Shown: one piece after another, positions 26,988 to 36,178 of the stretch
Position numbering within the stretch: position 1 is the first letter of the stretch
How the letters are laid out: the number at the start of each line of letters is the position of its first letter
NCBI GenBank assembly: GCA_030686115.1
Contig: CP131612.1
Coordinates: 3,361,041-3,425,040, forward strand
Origin: Psychrobacter cibarius
GTDB taxonomy: Bacteria; Pseudomonadota; Gammaproteobacteria; Pseudomonadales; Moraxellaceae
Direction: 5' to 3'
Length of the DNA stretch: 64,000 bases
Made by a program: the position numbers and the translations under genes
Notes under the pieces: generated by a model
Told to the model about the DNA's origin: nothing
Databases searched by the model: none
Seen by the model: the letters and a program-made list of their open reading frames with translations, nothing else

Positions 26988-27536
26988 TTAAAACTTAATG
27001 TGAGCACCTAAAGTTAATAGAGTAATATCTTCAGCGACATAATCATATTCAGCTTCAACGCTCATGCTAGGGTTAAAGTTATAACCCAAACCAATACCAC
27101 CAGCAACACCACTATCGCTATCGCTTTCACTAATAGTGTTTCCAAGTACGTCACTTAAAGACGCATCAATCTCAGCTTTAGCAAACCCTAACTTACCTTT
27201 GGCATATAAACCAGTATTAGGGAATTGATAACGGTAAGTACCGTAAGCACCATAAGTTTTAAGGTCATATTCACCTTTAAGAAGTCTGGTACCTGTATCA
27301 ACATCAGTGTCACTAGAGCCTACATATTCAACTTCAGCACCAAAGTTAGGATCAAAGTTATAACCAGCATAAATACCATAAGCAGTAGGATCATCTAGAT
27401 CATCAGCATCTACCATGAACTTACCAGCTTTTACGCCAACATACGGCTGACCTGCATAGTTAACTGCCGCTTGCGCGCTGACACTCAATAAAGAGCCAAC
27501 TGATAGGGCGATTAAAGCTTTTTGTAAAGTATTCAT
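26988..27536 (-). CDS. Outer membrane beta-barrel protein, paralog 1 of 3
   Basis: A 182-aa porin-like protein. The signal peptide MNTLQKALIALSVGSLL ends at SAQAA. The mature chain has alternating beta strands (GQPYVGVKAGKF, AYGIYAGYNFDPNFGAEVEY, YGAYGTYRYQFPNTGLYAKGKLG) and ends with the aromatic ...GAHIKF typical of barrel proteins inserted by BAM. It fits the eight-stranded OmpA/opacity-like barrel family. It is the most diverged of the three paralogs and has AGGAAG before its ATG. Confidence 0.88.
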   Translation of the reverse strand: MNTLQKALIALSVGSLLSVSAQAAVNYAGQPYVGVKAGKFMVDADDLDDPTAYGIYAGYNFDPNFGAEVEYVGSSDTDVDTGTRLLKGEYDLKTYGAYGTYRYQFPNTGLYAKGKLGFAKAEIDASLSDVLGNTISESDSDSGVAGGIGLGYNFNPSMSVEAEYDYVAEDITLLTLGAHIKF

Positions 27537-27688
27537 ATATCTTCCTGTTAAATAAAACTAAAAATACCATCTGAATGAAAATAACAGAGCATATAAGTTA
27601 GCTGAACTATTGTCGAATTCGAGATATTAACAGAACCTTATTTCGAATGCACTCTTTTTTAATGACGCTTACAGTGCTTTTTATCGTA

Positions 27689-27720
27689 CAAAAAAACGCA
27701 CCTCATAGGGTGCGTTTTTT
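27689..27720 (-). terminator. Intrinsic terminator after the second OMP gene
   Basis: The stem AAACGCACC / GGTGCGTTT with A- and T-tracts sits about 25 bp after the stop of paralog 2. Confidence 0.88.
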
Positions 27721-27745
27721 AGTTATCATACTGCTAATCAAAAAC

Positions 27746-28288
27746 TTAGAATTTTAGCTGAGCACCAACAGTCATAAGATCTGCGTCGCTACCTAACATG
27801 TCATATTCAGCTTCAACACTGAAGTTTGGGTTAACCGAATAACCAAGGCCTACACCACCTGCAAGGCTGGTATCATCGTTAGAAATGGTTTTTCTATTAG
27901 AGTCTTCAACGATATAGTTACCTTCGATTTCAGTCTTAGCAACACCTAGCTTACCTTTGGCATATAGCGCAGTATTTGGGAACTGATAACGATAAGTACC
28001 ATACGCGCCATAGCTCTTGGCATCGATATCACCGTTATAATAATCGGCATCGCCTGAACCTACATATTCTGCTTCGATACCAAAGTTAGGATCAAAGTTG
28101 TAACCACCATAGACACCATAAGCAGTTGGCTTGTCAGCACCGTTTACATCTAGGTCAAACTGACCGACTTTTACACCAACGTATGGCTGACCAGTGTAAC
28201 CGTTGCCATAAGATACGGCAGCTTGTGCACCCATGCTTAATAAAGAACCAGCTGCTAATGCAAGTAACGTTTTTTGTAAAGTTTTCAT
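27746..28288 (-). CDS. Outer membrane beta-barrel protein, paralog 2 of 3
   Basis: A 180-aa protein with signal peptide MKTLQKTLLALAAGSLLSM cleaved after GAQAA. The barrel motifs are YTGQPYVGVKVGQFDLDV, YGVYGGYNFDPNFGIEAEYV and a terminal GAQLKF. It is very close to paralog 3 and differs mainly in the extracellular loop between the KGKLGVAKTE and GLGYSVNPNF strands. It has its own terminator, so each copy is probably an independent unit. Confidence 0.88.
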   Translation of the reverse strand: MKTLQKTLLALAAGSLLSMGAQAAVSYGNGYTGQPYVGVKVGQFDLDVNGADKPTAYGVYGGYNFDPNFGIEAEYVGSGDADYYNGDIDAKSYGAYGTYRYQFPNTALYAKGKLGVAKTEIEGNYIVEDSNRKTISNDDTSLAGGVGLGYSVNPNFSVEAEYDMLGSDADLMTVGAQLKF

Positions 28289-28399
28289 AGTATTCCCCTA
28301 GGGTTATATTTTTAATTATTTGTCTGTAAAGTATCTGGATGAGAAAAAATTATTATTGCCATCTTCTCTCACTCGTTTAGCTGATAAATCGTTTTGGCT

Positions 28400-28945
28400 T
28401 TAGAACTTCAACTGAGCGCCAACAGTAAGTAGTTTGGCATCGACATCACTGTCCATCATTGAGTATTCAGCTTCGACACCAAAGTTAGGATTCACTGAGT
28501 AACCAAGACCTACACCACCAGCAAGACCTGTGTCGCTGCTAGATTTCGAAACTTTAACTGGACCAACGGTGTAATCACCTTCTACTTCAGTTTTAGCAAC
28601 CCCTAGCTTACCTTTAGCGTATAAGCCAGTATTTGGGAACTGGTAGCGTGCCGTACCATATGCGCCATAAGTTTTGGCATCAAGATCACCATTTTTGTAA
28701 TCAGCATCATCTGAACCTACATACTCTGCTTCGACACCAAAGTTTTGATCGAAGTTATAACCACCGTAGACACCATAAGCAGTTGGATCATCTGCATTGT
28801 CGATATCTAGATCAAACTGACCGACTTTTACGCCGACATACGGCTGACCAGTGTAACCGTTGCTATAAGAAGTAGCGGCCTGTGCGCCAACAGTTAACAA
28901 AGAACCAGCTGCTAGTGCAAGTAGCGTTTTTTGTAGCGTTTTCAT
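28400..28945 (-). CDS. Outer membrane beta-barrel protein, paralog 3 of 3
   Basis: A 181-aa protein from the ATG at 28945, which has AAGGAGC just upstream; an ATG at 28978 upstream is not needed. The signal peptide MKTLQKTLLALAAGSLL is cleaved after GAQAA. Strand motifs are nearly identical to paralog 2. The loop region YTVGPVKVSKSSSDTG differs. The surface loops are where the copies diverge, which is usual when duplicated barrels are under phage or immune selection. Confidence 0.88.
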   Translation of the reverse strand: MKTLQKTLLALAAGSLLTVGAQAATSYSNGYTGQPYVGVKVGQFDLDIDNADDPTAYGVYGGYNFDQNFGVEAEYVGSDDADYKNGDLDAKTYGAYGTARYQFPNTGLYAKGKLGVAKTEVEGDYTVGPVKVSKSSSDTGLAGGVGLGYSVNPNFGVEAEYSMMDSDVDAKLLTVGAQLKF

Positions 28946-29252
28946 TATTAGCTCCTTAAAATCAATTTGGACAAACAAGTTATCTATTTATATTGGCTTT
29001 TATAGCCCTATCGCCTTGTTTGCTAACGATGGGTATATAGTAACAAACTATTTCAAGTCGTCTGTCAGTGTTTGATGGTATGAGAGTTAAGATTTGCAAG
29101 TATTTATCAGTGCTTGGGTTACAAAGGCAAAGATATGAAATCTTTTGTTACAACCACTGAGTTTATGCAATAATCCCTACTCATTTCATCGCCTTTCTAG
29201 CAGAAATAAGCATAAAACAATAAGAGATACCGAATATTTTAAGGTAAAAATA
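28946..29252. other. Divergent intergenic region, OMP3 / bioF
   Basis: This 307-bp spacer must carry promoters for the outer membrane protein gene (minus) and bioF (plus). I saw no BirA-type biotin operator or repeat that I can support. Confidence 0.45.
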
Positions 29253-30485
29253 ATGACCAGACGTATAACTAGCCACCTGCAAGAAGCGCTTACAGCACTC
29301 AAAGCCACCCAACAATATCGTCAATTACCCAATCTCCAACATCATGGGCGATACGTTATTAGCGAAGGTCAAACCTTACTCAATATCGCCAGTAACGATT
29401 ATCTGGGCTTAGGCGGCGACACCGAATTACAAAACGAATTTCTCAGTCAACTAACACCGCTATCAGTCGCACAAATGCCTAAAATGAGTGCGACGTCCTC
29501 ACGCTTGCTCACTGGAAATGATGCACAACTACAAGCGCTAGAGTCTGAGTTGCAGGAATGGTATCAAACCGCTGTCGGCAAACGTGACATCTCTGCCTCA
29601 AAATCGGTGTTGGTATTGAATAGCGGCTATCATGCCAATCTTGGTATATTGCCAGCCCTCACAGCCTTGCCAGTCAAAACACTGATCTTAGCTGACAAGC
29701 TGGTACATGCCAGCATTATCGATGGGTTACGTTTGAGCCAAAGCAAACTGGTCAGCTATCGTCGTTATCGTCACAATGATTATGAACATTTAGCGACGTT
29801 TATTGAGCAAGCAGCGCCAGACATTGAGCGCATCATTATTGTCACTGAGAGCATCTTTAGTATGGATGGTGATCGTGCGGATTTATGTCAACTGGTACAA
29901 TTAAAAGCTAGCGATGCTCGTATCGAACTGTATGTCGATGAGGCTCATGCCATCGGTGTATTAGGGGATACAGGCTTGGGACTAGCGGAAGAAACGCAGA
30001 CATTGGCTGATATTGACTATTTGGTCGGTACTTTCGGTAAAGCGTTTGCCTCGGTGGGTGCTTATATCATGTGCGATGATGTCGTCAAGCAATGGCTAAT
30101 TAACCGCATGCGTCCACTAATTTTTAGTACTGCATTACCCCCTATCAATCACGCATGGACGCGATTTATTTTAGCAAAAATGCCAATGCTCAATAATCAA
30201 CGGGCGCATTTAGCACGGTTGTCTACCAAGCTTAGTCAAGCCATCGACCCAAGATACCGTGTGTCTCAAAACACCCAGCATCCACACTATGAATCACCGA
30301 TTGTGCCTTACATCTTGGGCGACAATGCCAGCACGCTTGCCAAAGCACAACAATTGCAAGCAGCAGGTTTTTACGCCCTGCCTATCAGGCCACCCACTGT
30401 GCCTGCAAACACCGCTCGCATCCGTTTGGTCATGAATGCCAAGCTGACAGATGAAGACTGCGAACAATTGATACAACAATTATAA
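29253..30485 (+). CDS. bioF: 8-amino-7-oxononanoate synthase
   Basis: A 410-aa PLP-dependent enzyme that condenses pimeloyl-ACP with alanine in biotin synthesis. I chose the ATG at 29253 (MTRRITSHLQ) with AAGG upstream; the open frame extends 36 codons further without a good start signal. Motifs: SNDYLGLGGD, SATSSRLLTGN, the aspartate region YVDEAHAIGVLGDTGLG, and the PLP lysine in GTFGKAFAS (Lys about 263). The C-terminus has the RPPTVPANTARIRLVMNA block. It is followed closely by bioC. Confidence 0.94.
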   Translation: MTRRITSHLQEALTALKATQQYRQLPNLQHHGRYVISEGQTLLNIASNDYLGLGGDTELQNEFLSQLTPLSVAQMPKMSATSSRLLTGNDAQLQALESELQEWYQTAVGKRDISASKSVLVLNSGYHANLGILPALTALPVKTLILADKLVHASIIDGLRLSQSKLVSYRRYRHNDYEHLATFIEQAAPDIERIIIVTESIFSMDGDRADLCQLVQLKASDARIELYVDEAHAIGVLGDTGLGLAEETQTLADIDYLVGTFGKAFASVGAYIMCDDVVKQWLINRMRPLIFSTALPPINHAWTRFILAKMPMLNNQRAHLARLSTKLSQAIDPRYRVSQNTQHPHYESPIVPYILGDNASTLAKAQQLQAAGFYALPIRPPTVPANTARIRLVMNAKLTDEDCEQLIQQL

Positions 30486-30559
30486 GTCTGTTGTTATAAA
30501 TCAGCGATGTCAGTCCTGCTATCGATTGATAATTGGCTCACTTGGATATAATAAACCGT

Positions 30560-31369
30560 ATGAAAACACTCGCCACGCCTGATAACTTTAGCACCAGAAA
30601 ACAAACCATCGCTCGTCATTTTGCCAATGCCAGCGACTATGATCAGCATGCCAATGTTCAGCAGCAAGTCTGTCAATATTTAATAGACAAACTCACCCAC
30701 ACTGAACACGACAGTGTGCTTGAAGTCGGTGCAGGAACTGGTCAAATGACCCGCCTACTCGCAGCACACATTCAAAGTCAATATTGGCTAATCAATGAAT
30801 TATGCGCTGAACAATCGGCTACTTTACAGTCCATAATGCCCAATGCTGACATAGCAATTGGCGATGCTGAAACGATGAACTTTGAGGGTGAACATAGCTT
30901 AATAATCAGTGCCAATGCAGTGCAGTGGTTTGATGACCCCTTAAACTTTGTTGCACAATCAGCACGCCGTTTGCGAGCTGGAGGTCAACTGCTGTTTAAC
31001 ACTTTTACGCCAAATAACTTTTTGCAAATTAAAAGTTTGACCGGTCAAGGACTCTATTATCCAGATATCATTGAGTGGCGATTGGCACTGATTAGTGCGG
31101 GTTTTGAGAAAATTGAACTGTCCACTCAGCGTTTCGAGTTACCGTTTGCCAGTCCCTACGCTATCTTAAAACATATGAAGTTGACCGGCGTATCGACCAA
31201 TCAGACGCAAGTAAAAGCCAACAGCACCCAGCCCTTTATGTGGACCAAGGCACGCTTGCAACAGTTTGAGTCTGATTATTGGCAACATTTTTCGGCGCAA
31301 GATGACGACGGTCAGCCTATCGTTCATTTGACTTATGAAGTACTGATAGTGAGTGCCTTTAAATCATAA
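30560..31369 (+). CDS. bioC: Malonyl-ACP O-methyltransferase
   Basis: A 269-aa SAM methyltransferase. Motif I is LEVGAGTGQMTRLL, and the N-terminal IARHFANASDYDQHANVQQQ block is characteristic of BioC, which methylates malonyl-ACP to start pimeloyl synthesis. The NAVQWFDDP segment also fits. The ATG at 30560 is preferred; a TTG at 30533 would add nine residues, but neither has a clear ribosome-binding site. Neighbouring bioF strongly supports the assignment. Confidence 0.88.
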   Translation: MKTLATPDNFSTRKQTIARHFANASDYDQHANVQQQVCQYLIDKLTHTEHDSVLEVGAGTGQMTRLLAAHIQSQYWLINELCAEQSATLQSIMPNADIAIGDAETMNFEGEHSLIISANAVQWFDDPLNFVAQSARRLRAGGQLLFNTFTPNNFLQIKSLTGQGLYYPDIIEWRLALISAGFEKIELSTQRFELPFASPYAILKHMKLTGVSTNQTQVKANSTQPFMWTKARLQQFESDYWQHFSAQDDDGQPIVHLTYEVLIVSAFKS

Positions 31370-31415
31370 AGACAAGATATAGAGTGGTAGGATATTTCTT
31401 ATAAATAACAGCCAT

Positions 31416-31449
31416 AAAAAAACGCATCCCGAAGGATGCGTTTTTTTTT
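31416..31449. terminator. Bidirectional terminator between bioC and dnaK
   Basis: The stem AAACGCATCC / GGATGCGTTT with an A-tract on one side and a long T-tract on the other lies between convergent genes. It can serve both. Confidence 0.9.
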
Positions 31450-31475
31450 AACTGCGTTTAGTTACTAAATCACAA

Positions 31476-33419
31476 TTATTTTTTGTCTTCGTCTACTTCA
31501 GTAAACTCAGCATCAACGACGTCATCATCAGCTTGGTTGCTATCTGCTGCATTGTCCGCGCCTTGTTGGAACTGGCTTGGATCCATGCCCTCGCTACCTG
31601 CGCCTGCGTCAGCATAAATCTTCTGACTAACTGGCAAGAAGGCATTGTCTAATGCTTCAAGCTTGGCTTTGATGTCATCATGATCATCTTCTTTCATTAC
31701 CGCTTCAAGCTCAGAGATAGCAGCTTCTACTGTTGATTTTTCTTCAGCAGTTACTTTGTCTTCAGCGTCTTTCAACGCTTTTTGTACCGCATGAATACGA
31801 CCATCTGCTTCGTTACGAACTTGCGCTAAGTTAGCGAATTTTTCGTCTTCTGCAGCATTGGCTTCTGCATCACGAACCATTTGCTCGATTTCTTCATCCG
31901 TCAAGCCAGAATCTGCTTTGATCTGGATGCTTTGCGCTTTACCCGTACCTTTGTCAGTTGCTGAGATATTCATGATACCGTCAGCATTGATGTCAAAAGT
32001 AACTTCAATTTGCGGTAGACCACGTGGTGCTGGTGGAATATCCGTCAAATCAAAACGACCAAGCTGTTTATTTTGGTTAGCGATTTTGCGCTCACCTTGA
32101 TAAACCTGGATGGTCACAGCTGGTTGGTTGTCTTCAGCCGTTGAGAATACCTGTGATTTCTTAGTAGGAATCATGGTGTTTTTCTCAATAACTGGTGTCA
32201 TGACACCACCCATCGTTTCGATACCAAGCGTTAGTGGCGTCACATCAAGTAGCAATACGTCTGTTTTTTCACCAGACAATACCGCGCCTTGAATCGCAGC
32301 CCCTGCCGCTACTGCTTCATCAGGGTTCACATCTTTACGTGGCTCCTGACCGAAGAACTCTTGTACTTTTTGCTGTACCAGTGGCATACGAGTCTGACCA
32401 CCAACTAAGATAACATCATCGATGTCACCAATTTTTATGCCAGCATCTTCAAGGGCAATCTTACAAGGACCCATGGTACGTTGTACCAACTCTTCAGTTA
32501 AGCTCTCAAGTTTTGAGCGACTGATAGTGACCACCAAATGCTTAGGACCATTGCTGTCTGCAGTAATATAAGGCAAGTTCACTTCAGTACTTTGGGCACT
32601 TGATAACTCAATTTTCGCTTTTTCTGCCGCTTCTTTTAGACGCTGCATCGCCAATGAGTCACCTTTCAAATTGACATCTTGGTCTTTTTTGAACTCATCA
32701 ACCAAATAATCAATCAATGCTGAGTCAAAGTCTTCACCACCAAGGAATGTATCACCATTGGTTGCTAAAACTTCAAACTGCTGCTCGCCATCAACGTCAG
32801 CGATTTCGATGATTGATACGTCAAAAGTACCACCACCCAAGTCATAAACAGCAACCGTGCTATCGCCTTGCTTCTTGTCCATACCGTACGCAAGAGCCGC
32901 AGCTGTTGGTTCGTTGATGATACGTTTTACATCAAGACCTGCAATTTTACCCGCGTCTTTTGTTGCTTGACGTTGTGAGTCATTAAAATAAGCTGGTACG
33001 GTTACAACCGCTTCAGTAACAGTTTCACCAAGATAGTCTTCTGCTGTTTTTTTCATTTTTTTCAAGATTTCAGCAGAAACCTGTGGTGGTGCTAATTTTT
33101 TACCGTTAATTTCTACCCATGCATCACCGTTATCCGCTTTGGCGATTTTGTAAGGTACCATGCCGATGTCTTTTTGCACGACTTTGTCATCAAAACGACG
33201 ACCAATCAAACGCTTAATCGCAAACAACGTGTTGTTTGGATTGGTGACCGCTTGACGTTTGGCTGACTGACCCACCAAAATTTCATCGTTTTTATAAGCA
33301 ACGATAGATGGCGTTGTACGAGTACCTTCAGCATTTTCGATGACTTTGACTTTGTCACCTTCCATCACTGCGACACACGAGTTAGTCGTACCTAAATCAA
33401 TACCAATTACTTTACCCAT
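31476..33419 (-). CDS. dnaK: Chaperone DnaK (Hsp70)
   Basis: A 647-aa Hsp70. The nucleotide-binding domain begins [20 protein letters not shown] and includes [31 protein letters not shown] and [10 protein letters not shown]. The substrate-binding domain contains [20 protein letters not shown], and the acidic C-terminus ends [10 protein letters not shown]. It works with GrpE and DnaJ in protein folding. GrpE is encoded immediately upstream, separated by hairpins and a heat-shock-like promoter. No dnaJ follows in this window. Confidence 0.98.
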   Translation of the reverse strand: MGKVIGIDLGTTNSCVAVMEGDKVKVIENAEGTRTTPSIVAYKNDEILVGQSAKRQAVTNPNNTLFAIKRLIGRRFDDKVVQKDIGMVPYKIAKADNGDAWVEINGKKLAPPQVSAEILKKMKKTAEDYLGETVTEAVVTVPAYFNDSQRQATKDAGKIAGLDVKRIINEPTAAALAYGMDKKQGDSTVAVYDLGGGTFDVSIIEIADVDGEQQFEVLATNGDTFLGGEDFDSALIDYLVDEFKKDQDVNLKGDSLAMQRLKEAAEKAKIELSSAQSTEVNLPYITADSNGPKHLVVTISRSKLESLTEELVQRTMGPCKIALEDAGIKIGDIDDVILVGGQTRMPLVQQKVQEFFGQEPRKDVNPDEAVAAGAAIQGAVLSGEKTDVLLLDVTPLTLGIETMGGVMTPVIEKNTMIPTKKSQVFSTAEDNQPAVTIQVYQGERKIANQNKQLGRFDLTDIPPAPRGLPQIEVTFDINADGIMNISATDKGTGKAQSIQIKADSGLTDEEIEQMVRDAEANAAEDEKFANLAQVRNEADGRIHAVQKALKDAEDKVTAEEKSTVEAAISELEAVMKEDDHDDIKAKLEALDNAFLPVSQKIYADAGAGSEGMDPSQFQQGADNAADSNQADDDVVDAEFTEVDEDKK

Positions 33420-33488
33420 AATTATTTGCTCCTAATTTGTTTTAAGTATTTATCTATTCAGACCGTGGTTGATCTCTTGTTGCTATAT

Positions 33489-33517
33489 ATATCGGTTTAC
33501 TTATGGATTTTTTCAAG
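33489..33517 (-). promoter_or_regulatory. Sigma-32-like promoter for dnaK
   Basis: On the minus strand CTTGAA (33517-33512) is followed after 15 bases by ACCGATAT (33496-33489), which resembles the heat-shock pattern CTTGAA / CCCCATNT. It lies about 70 bp before the dnaK start. It could also be read by sigma-70. Confidence 0.45.
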
Positions 33518-33560
33518 TCAATCATCATGCAAAATTTGTCTTTCGTGTGACTTTTTGTGA

Positions 33561-33610
33561 AAACCCTTAATAATAGTAGGGTTTAGCACACTAAAAATCC
33601 AATTTTTAGT
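33561..33610 (-). terminator. Two hairpins in the grpE-dnaK spacer
   Basis: Just after the grpE stop the minus strand has ACTAAAAAT-TGG-ATTTTTAGT (33610-33590), then AAACCCT...AGGGTTT (33584-33561). They could limit read-through from grpE into dnaK or protect an mRNA 3' end. T-runs are weak. Confidence 0.45.
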
Positions 33611-33611
33611 A

Positions 33612-34211
33612 CTACTGTCCAACACGTACCATGGCTGGGCGTAATAAACGACCGTTCAAGCTATAACCTTTTTGTAATACAGTACCGACAGTATCAGCCT
33701 CGGCTTCTTCATCGATACCAACAGCTTCATGAAGATCCGCGTTGAATTTCTCGCCTTGTGGGTCAACCATTTCGACGCCGTTCTTATTTAATACGTCCAA
33801 TAACGCTTTGTGCGTCAGTCTCACCCCTTCTGTAACAGGGTCATCGGCATGGGCGCTTTCGATGGCGCGTTCTAAGTTATCGACCACTTCTAATAGCTCT
33901 TTGGCAAATTTCTGCAAGGCAAAACGCTTGCTCTTATCCGCCTCTTGCTCCATGCGTTTTTGTGCATTGTAAGCTTCAGCATTGGCACGGGCGGTGACTT
34001 CTTTAGCTTGCTTCACTTCACCTTCTAGCTCAGCGATACGCGCTTTAAAGGTGTCGAGATCGATTTCATTTTCGATGGTCATCTCTTCACCTGAGTTATG
34101 CTTTGGATCAAACTCTTTCATAGTTTCTTCTAAAATACTGTCACTGTGTTCAATATTGTCATGCGCCACATTTTGCTCAGGCGATTCGTGGTTGGTATTT
34201 TGCTCGCTCAT
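33612..34211 (-). CDS. grpE: Nucleotide exchange factor GrpE
   Basis: A 199-aa protein with the GrpE layout: an acidic N-terminus, a long coiled coil (ELEGEVKQAKEVTARANAEA...), the RFALQKFAKELLEVVDNLERA dimer segment and a C-terminal beta domain with GVEMVDPQGEKFNADLHEA and GYSLNGRLLRPAMVRVG. It releases ADP from DnaK. The N-terminal ~45 residues are a low-complexity acidic extension. It is followed by dnaK. Confidence 0.97.
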   Translation of the reverse strand: MSEQNTNHESPEQNVAHDNIEHSDSILEETMKEFDPKHNSGEEMTIENEIDLDTFKARIAELEGEVKQAKEVTARANAEAYNAQKRMEQEADKSKRFALQKFAKELLEVVDNLERAIESAHADDPVTEGVRLTHKALLDVLNKNGVEMVDPQGEKFNADLHEAVGIDEEAEADTVGTVLQKGYSLNGRLLRPAMVRVGQ

Positions 34212-34665
34212 GATAGCTCCTTAGAATTTTAATAATGACAATTTATATAAGAGGCAACAAGCTCACTATTTGCTAGGGATACTGTGCTCTTATTAAATAA
34301 TTAACCCGTCTTACACATTGTTGTTATGAGTACCTTCTACTAGCTGTTTGATAAAGGTGATGAAGGTAAATTTCAAGCCTAAGCCAAGGGAATTTTTCTA
34401 ATTTACAACAAATATTGCCTAAATCTGGATTAAAGTGCTCAAAACAGAATTTCATAGGTGGTAAATGGCTATCCATGTTCGTTAACACAAGCTACAAGAA
34501 AGCAGTACTTATTCCAAAAAACTTACCGTTGGTACATAAGCCATTACCAAACAATACTCAACTTTATTTTTGATTACTCTATTATTGCTACAAATAGTAT
34601 AGCTCATGTCAAAGTGAACACTCATATATGACAACGCATACTGACAATCATCAACGAGAAGTGTT
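34212..34665. other. Intergenic region upstream of grpE
   Basis: This 454-bp spacer between divergent grpE and the hydrolase gene contains the grpE promoter candidate. A short minus-strand ORF at 34509-34778 overlaps the hydrolase gene and shows no coding character. I see nothing else. Confidence 0.5.
34351..34377 (-). promoter_or_regulatory. Sigma-32-like promoter for grpE
   Basis: On the minus strand CTTGAA (34377-34372) is followed after 14 bases by CCTTTAT (34357-34351), close to the heat-shock consensus. It lies about 140 bp upstream of the grpE ATG. Confidence 0.45.
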
Positions 34666-36069
34666 ATGTCTAAATCAACCGTGTTATCAATCAATGCGCT
34701 ATTAAATAAAGCGCTGATGACGATAAAGCTCGCATCAACAGATCGTATAGATAATGGTATAAGAGAAGAAAATGGCACTCAAGAGAATCGTTTGACCGTC
34801 AAACAAAAAGTGCTTAGCTATAACCCGTTGACGACTTGCCAGCCGCATACCTTGCACTATGCCATGAAAGGAGTCGGCTATCTGCCAACGCCACTATTAG
34901 AGAGCTTGGTTGGTTATTTGAAAGGACCTAGCTCAAAACAATATCTGCACGCCGATGCTCACCTGCGTTTGATTCTCGCGGTGAATAGTAAGCTTAAAAC
35001 GCCTCTTGAGCTGACACCAATGCATGAGCTGCGCGAAAGGTTCGCCGCTGACGCCGTGGCGATGCAAGCACCGCAGGTATGGCAGCAAGCAAGTGACAAT
35101 ATCATCGGCAACATGAAGCGATTTACGAAAAAAAATCAGAAGCTTGTGCATTGGGAAGACAAAGTGATTGCCAACGCTGATGATGGCGATATGACCATTC
35201 GCTGTTATCAATCAGACGCGAGCTCTCATGGCTTAGGGTTCAAAAAAGCGGATACTCATAATTCTGATGAAACAGTGTTGTTATATTTTCATGGGGGTGG
35301 ATTTTGTATTGGTGATGTCAGCACCCATCATGAGTTTTGCCACGCGGTTTGTGAGCAAACGGGCTGGCTGATAGTCAGTGTTGATTATCGCTTAGCACCT
35401 GAGCATCCAGCACCAGCCGCATTAAAAGACTGTATCACTGCCTACGCTTGGCTGGCTGAGCATTGCCATACCTTAGGTGCTTTACCCTCGCGAATCGTGC
35501 TAGCAGGCGATAGTGCTGGCGGCGGATTGTCCACCTTAATTGCCCAACAACTTACTGCGCCCTCGCAAGTCGCATGGTCAGATCTGGGCATTGCAGGTCA
35601 AAAAATGTTCGATTTATTAGAGCGCTTACCAAAGCCGCTTGCACAAATGCCTTTGTATCCTGTGACGGATATCGAAACGGATTATCCAAGTTGGGAGTTA
35701 TATGGCGAGGGATTATTATTGGATCATGCCGATGTGGCTGTATTTGATGCTGCTTGTTTAGATAACAGCCCCTTGCCACGCCAGCATATCCTTAACTGTC
35801 CGATGCTTGGTGATAATAGTAAAGTATGCCCGACTTATATTGTCGCCGCAGAATTAGACGTATTACGTGATGAAGCATTTGCTTATGCAAAGCAATTAAA
35901 GGTGCATGGTGTAGCAGTCGAGACTCATACCATTCTAGGTGCGCCGCATGGTTTTATTCATTTTATGAGTATTCATCAAGGTATCGGACAAGAAACAGGC
36001 GATATTATTAAAGGGTTTGCGAGTTTTGTGCGTGACGTTATCAATACCCAGTCACAATTAGCGGCATAG
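34666..36069 (+). CDS. Alpha/beta hydrolase, hormone-sensitive lipase family
   Basis: A 467-aa hydrolase. The oxyanion motif HGGGFCIGD (about residues 209-217), the YRLAPEHPAPAALKD block and the nucleophile GDSAGGGLS are the hallmarks of family IV (HSL-type) esterases. The acid and histidine are in ELDVLRDE and APHGFIHF. The N-terminal ~130 residues form an extended cap with no signal peptide. It probably cleaves short-chain esters in the cytoplasm. AGAAG precedes the ATG. It has a longer insert (LERLPKPLAQMPLYPVTD) after the nucleophile elbow than typical HSL enzymes. Confidence 0.87.
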   Translation: MSKSTVLSINALLNKALMTIKLASTDRIDNGIREENGTQENRLTVKQKVLSYNPLTTCQPHTLHYAMKGVGYLPTPLLESLVGYLKGPSSKQYLHADAHLRLILAVNSKLKTPLELTPMHELRERFAADAVAMQAPQVWQQASDNIIGNMKRFTKKNQKLVHWEDKVIANADDGDMTIRCYQSDASSHGLGFKKADTHNSDETVLLYFHGGGFCIGDVSTHHEFCHAVCEQTGWLIVSVDYRLAPEHPAPAALKDCITAYAWLAEHCHTLGALPSRIVLAGDSAGGGLSTLIAQQLTAPSQVAWSDLGIAGQKMFDLLERLPKPLAQMPLYPVTDIETDYPSWELYGEGLLLDHADVAVFDAACLDNSPLPRQHILNCPMLGDNSKVCPTYIVAAELDVLRDEAFAYAKQLKVHGVAVETHTILGAPHGFIHFMSIHQGIGQETGDIIKGFASFVRDVINTQSQLAA

Positions 36070-36178
36070 TTATCAATACAGTTGTACAAGAGAGTGCCTG
36101 TTTACTTATAAAATAGAATGGCACTGCCACTATTTAAACGTTACTTTTTTAAGCATTGTTTTCTTAAATATGACTTGC

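Noticed and set aside
34509..34778. 89-aa minus-strand ORF overlapping the HSL hydrolase start
   Set aside because: No ribosome-binding site, no coding character, and it overlaps a well supported gene.
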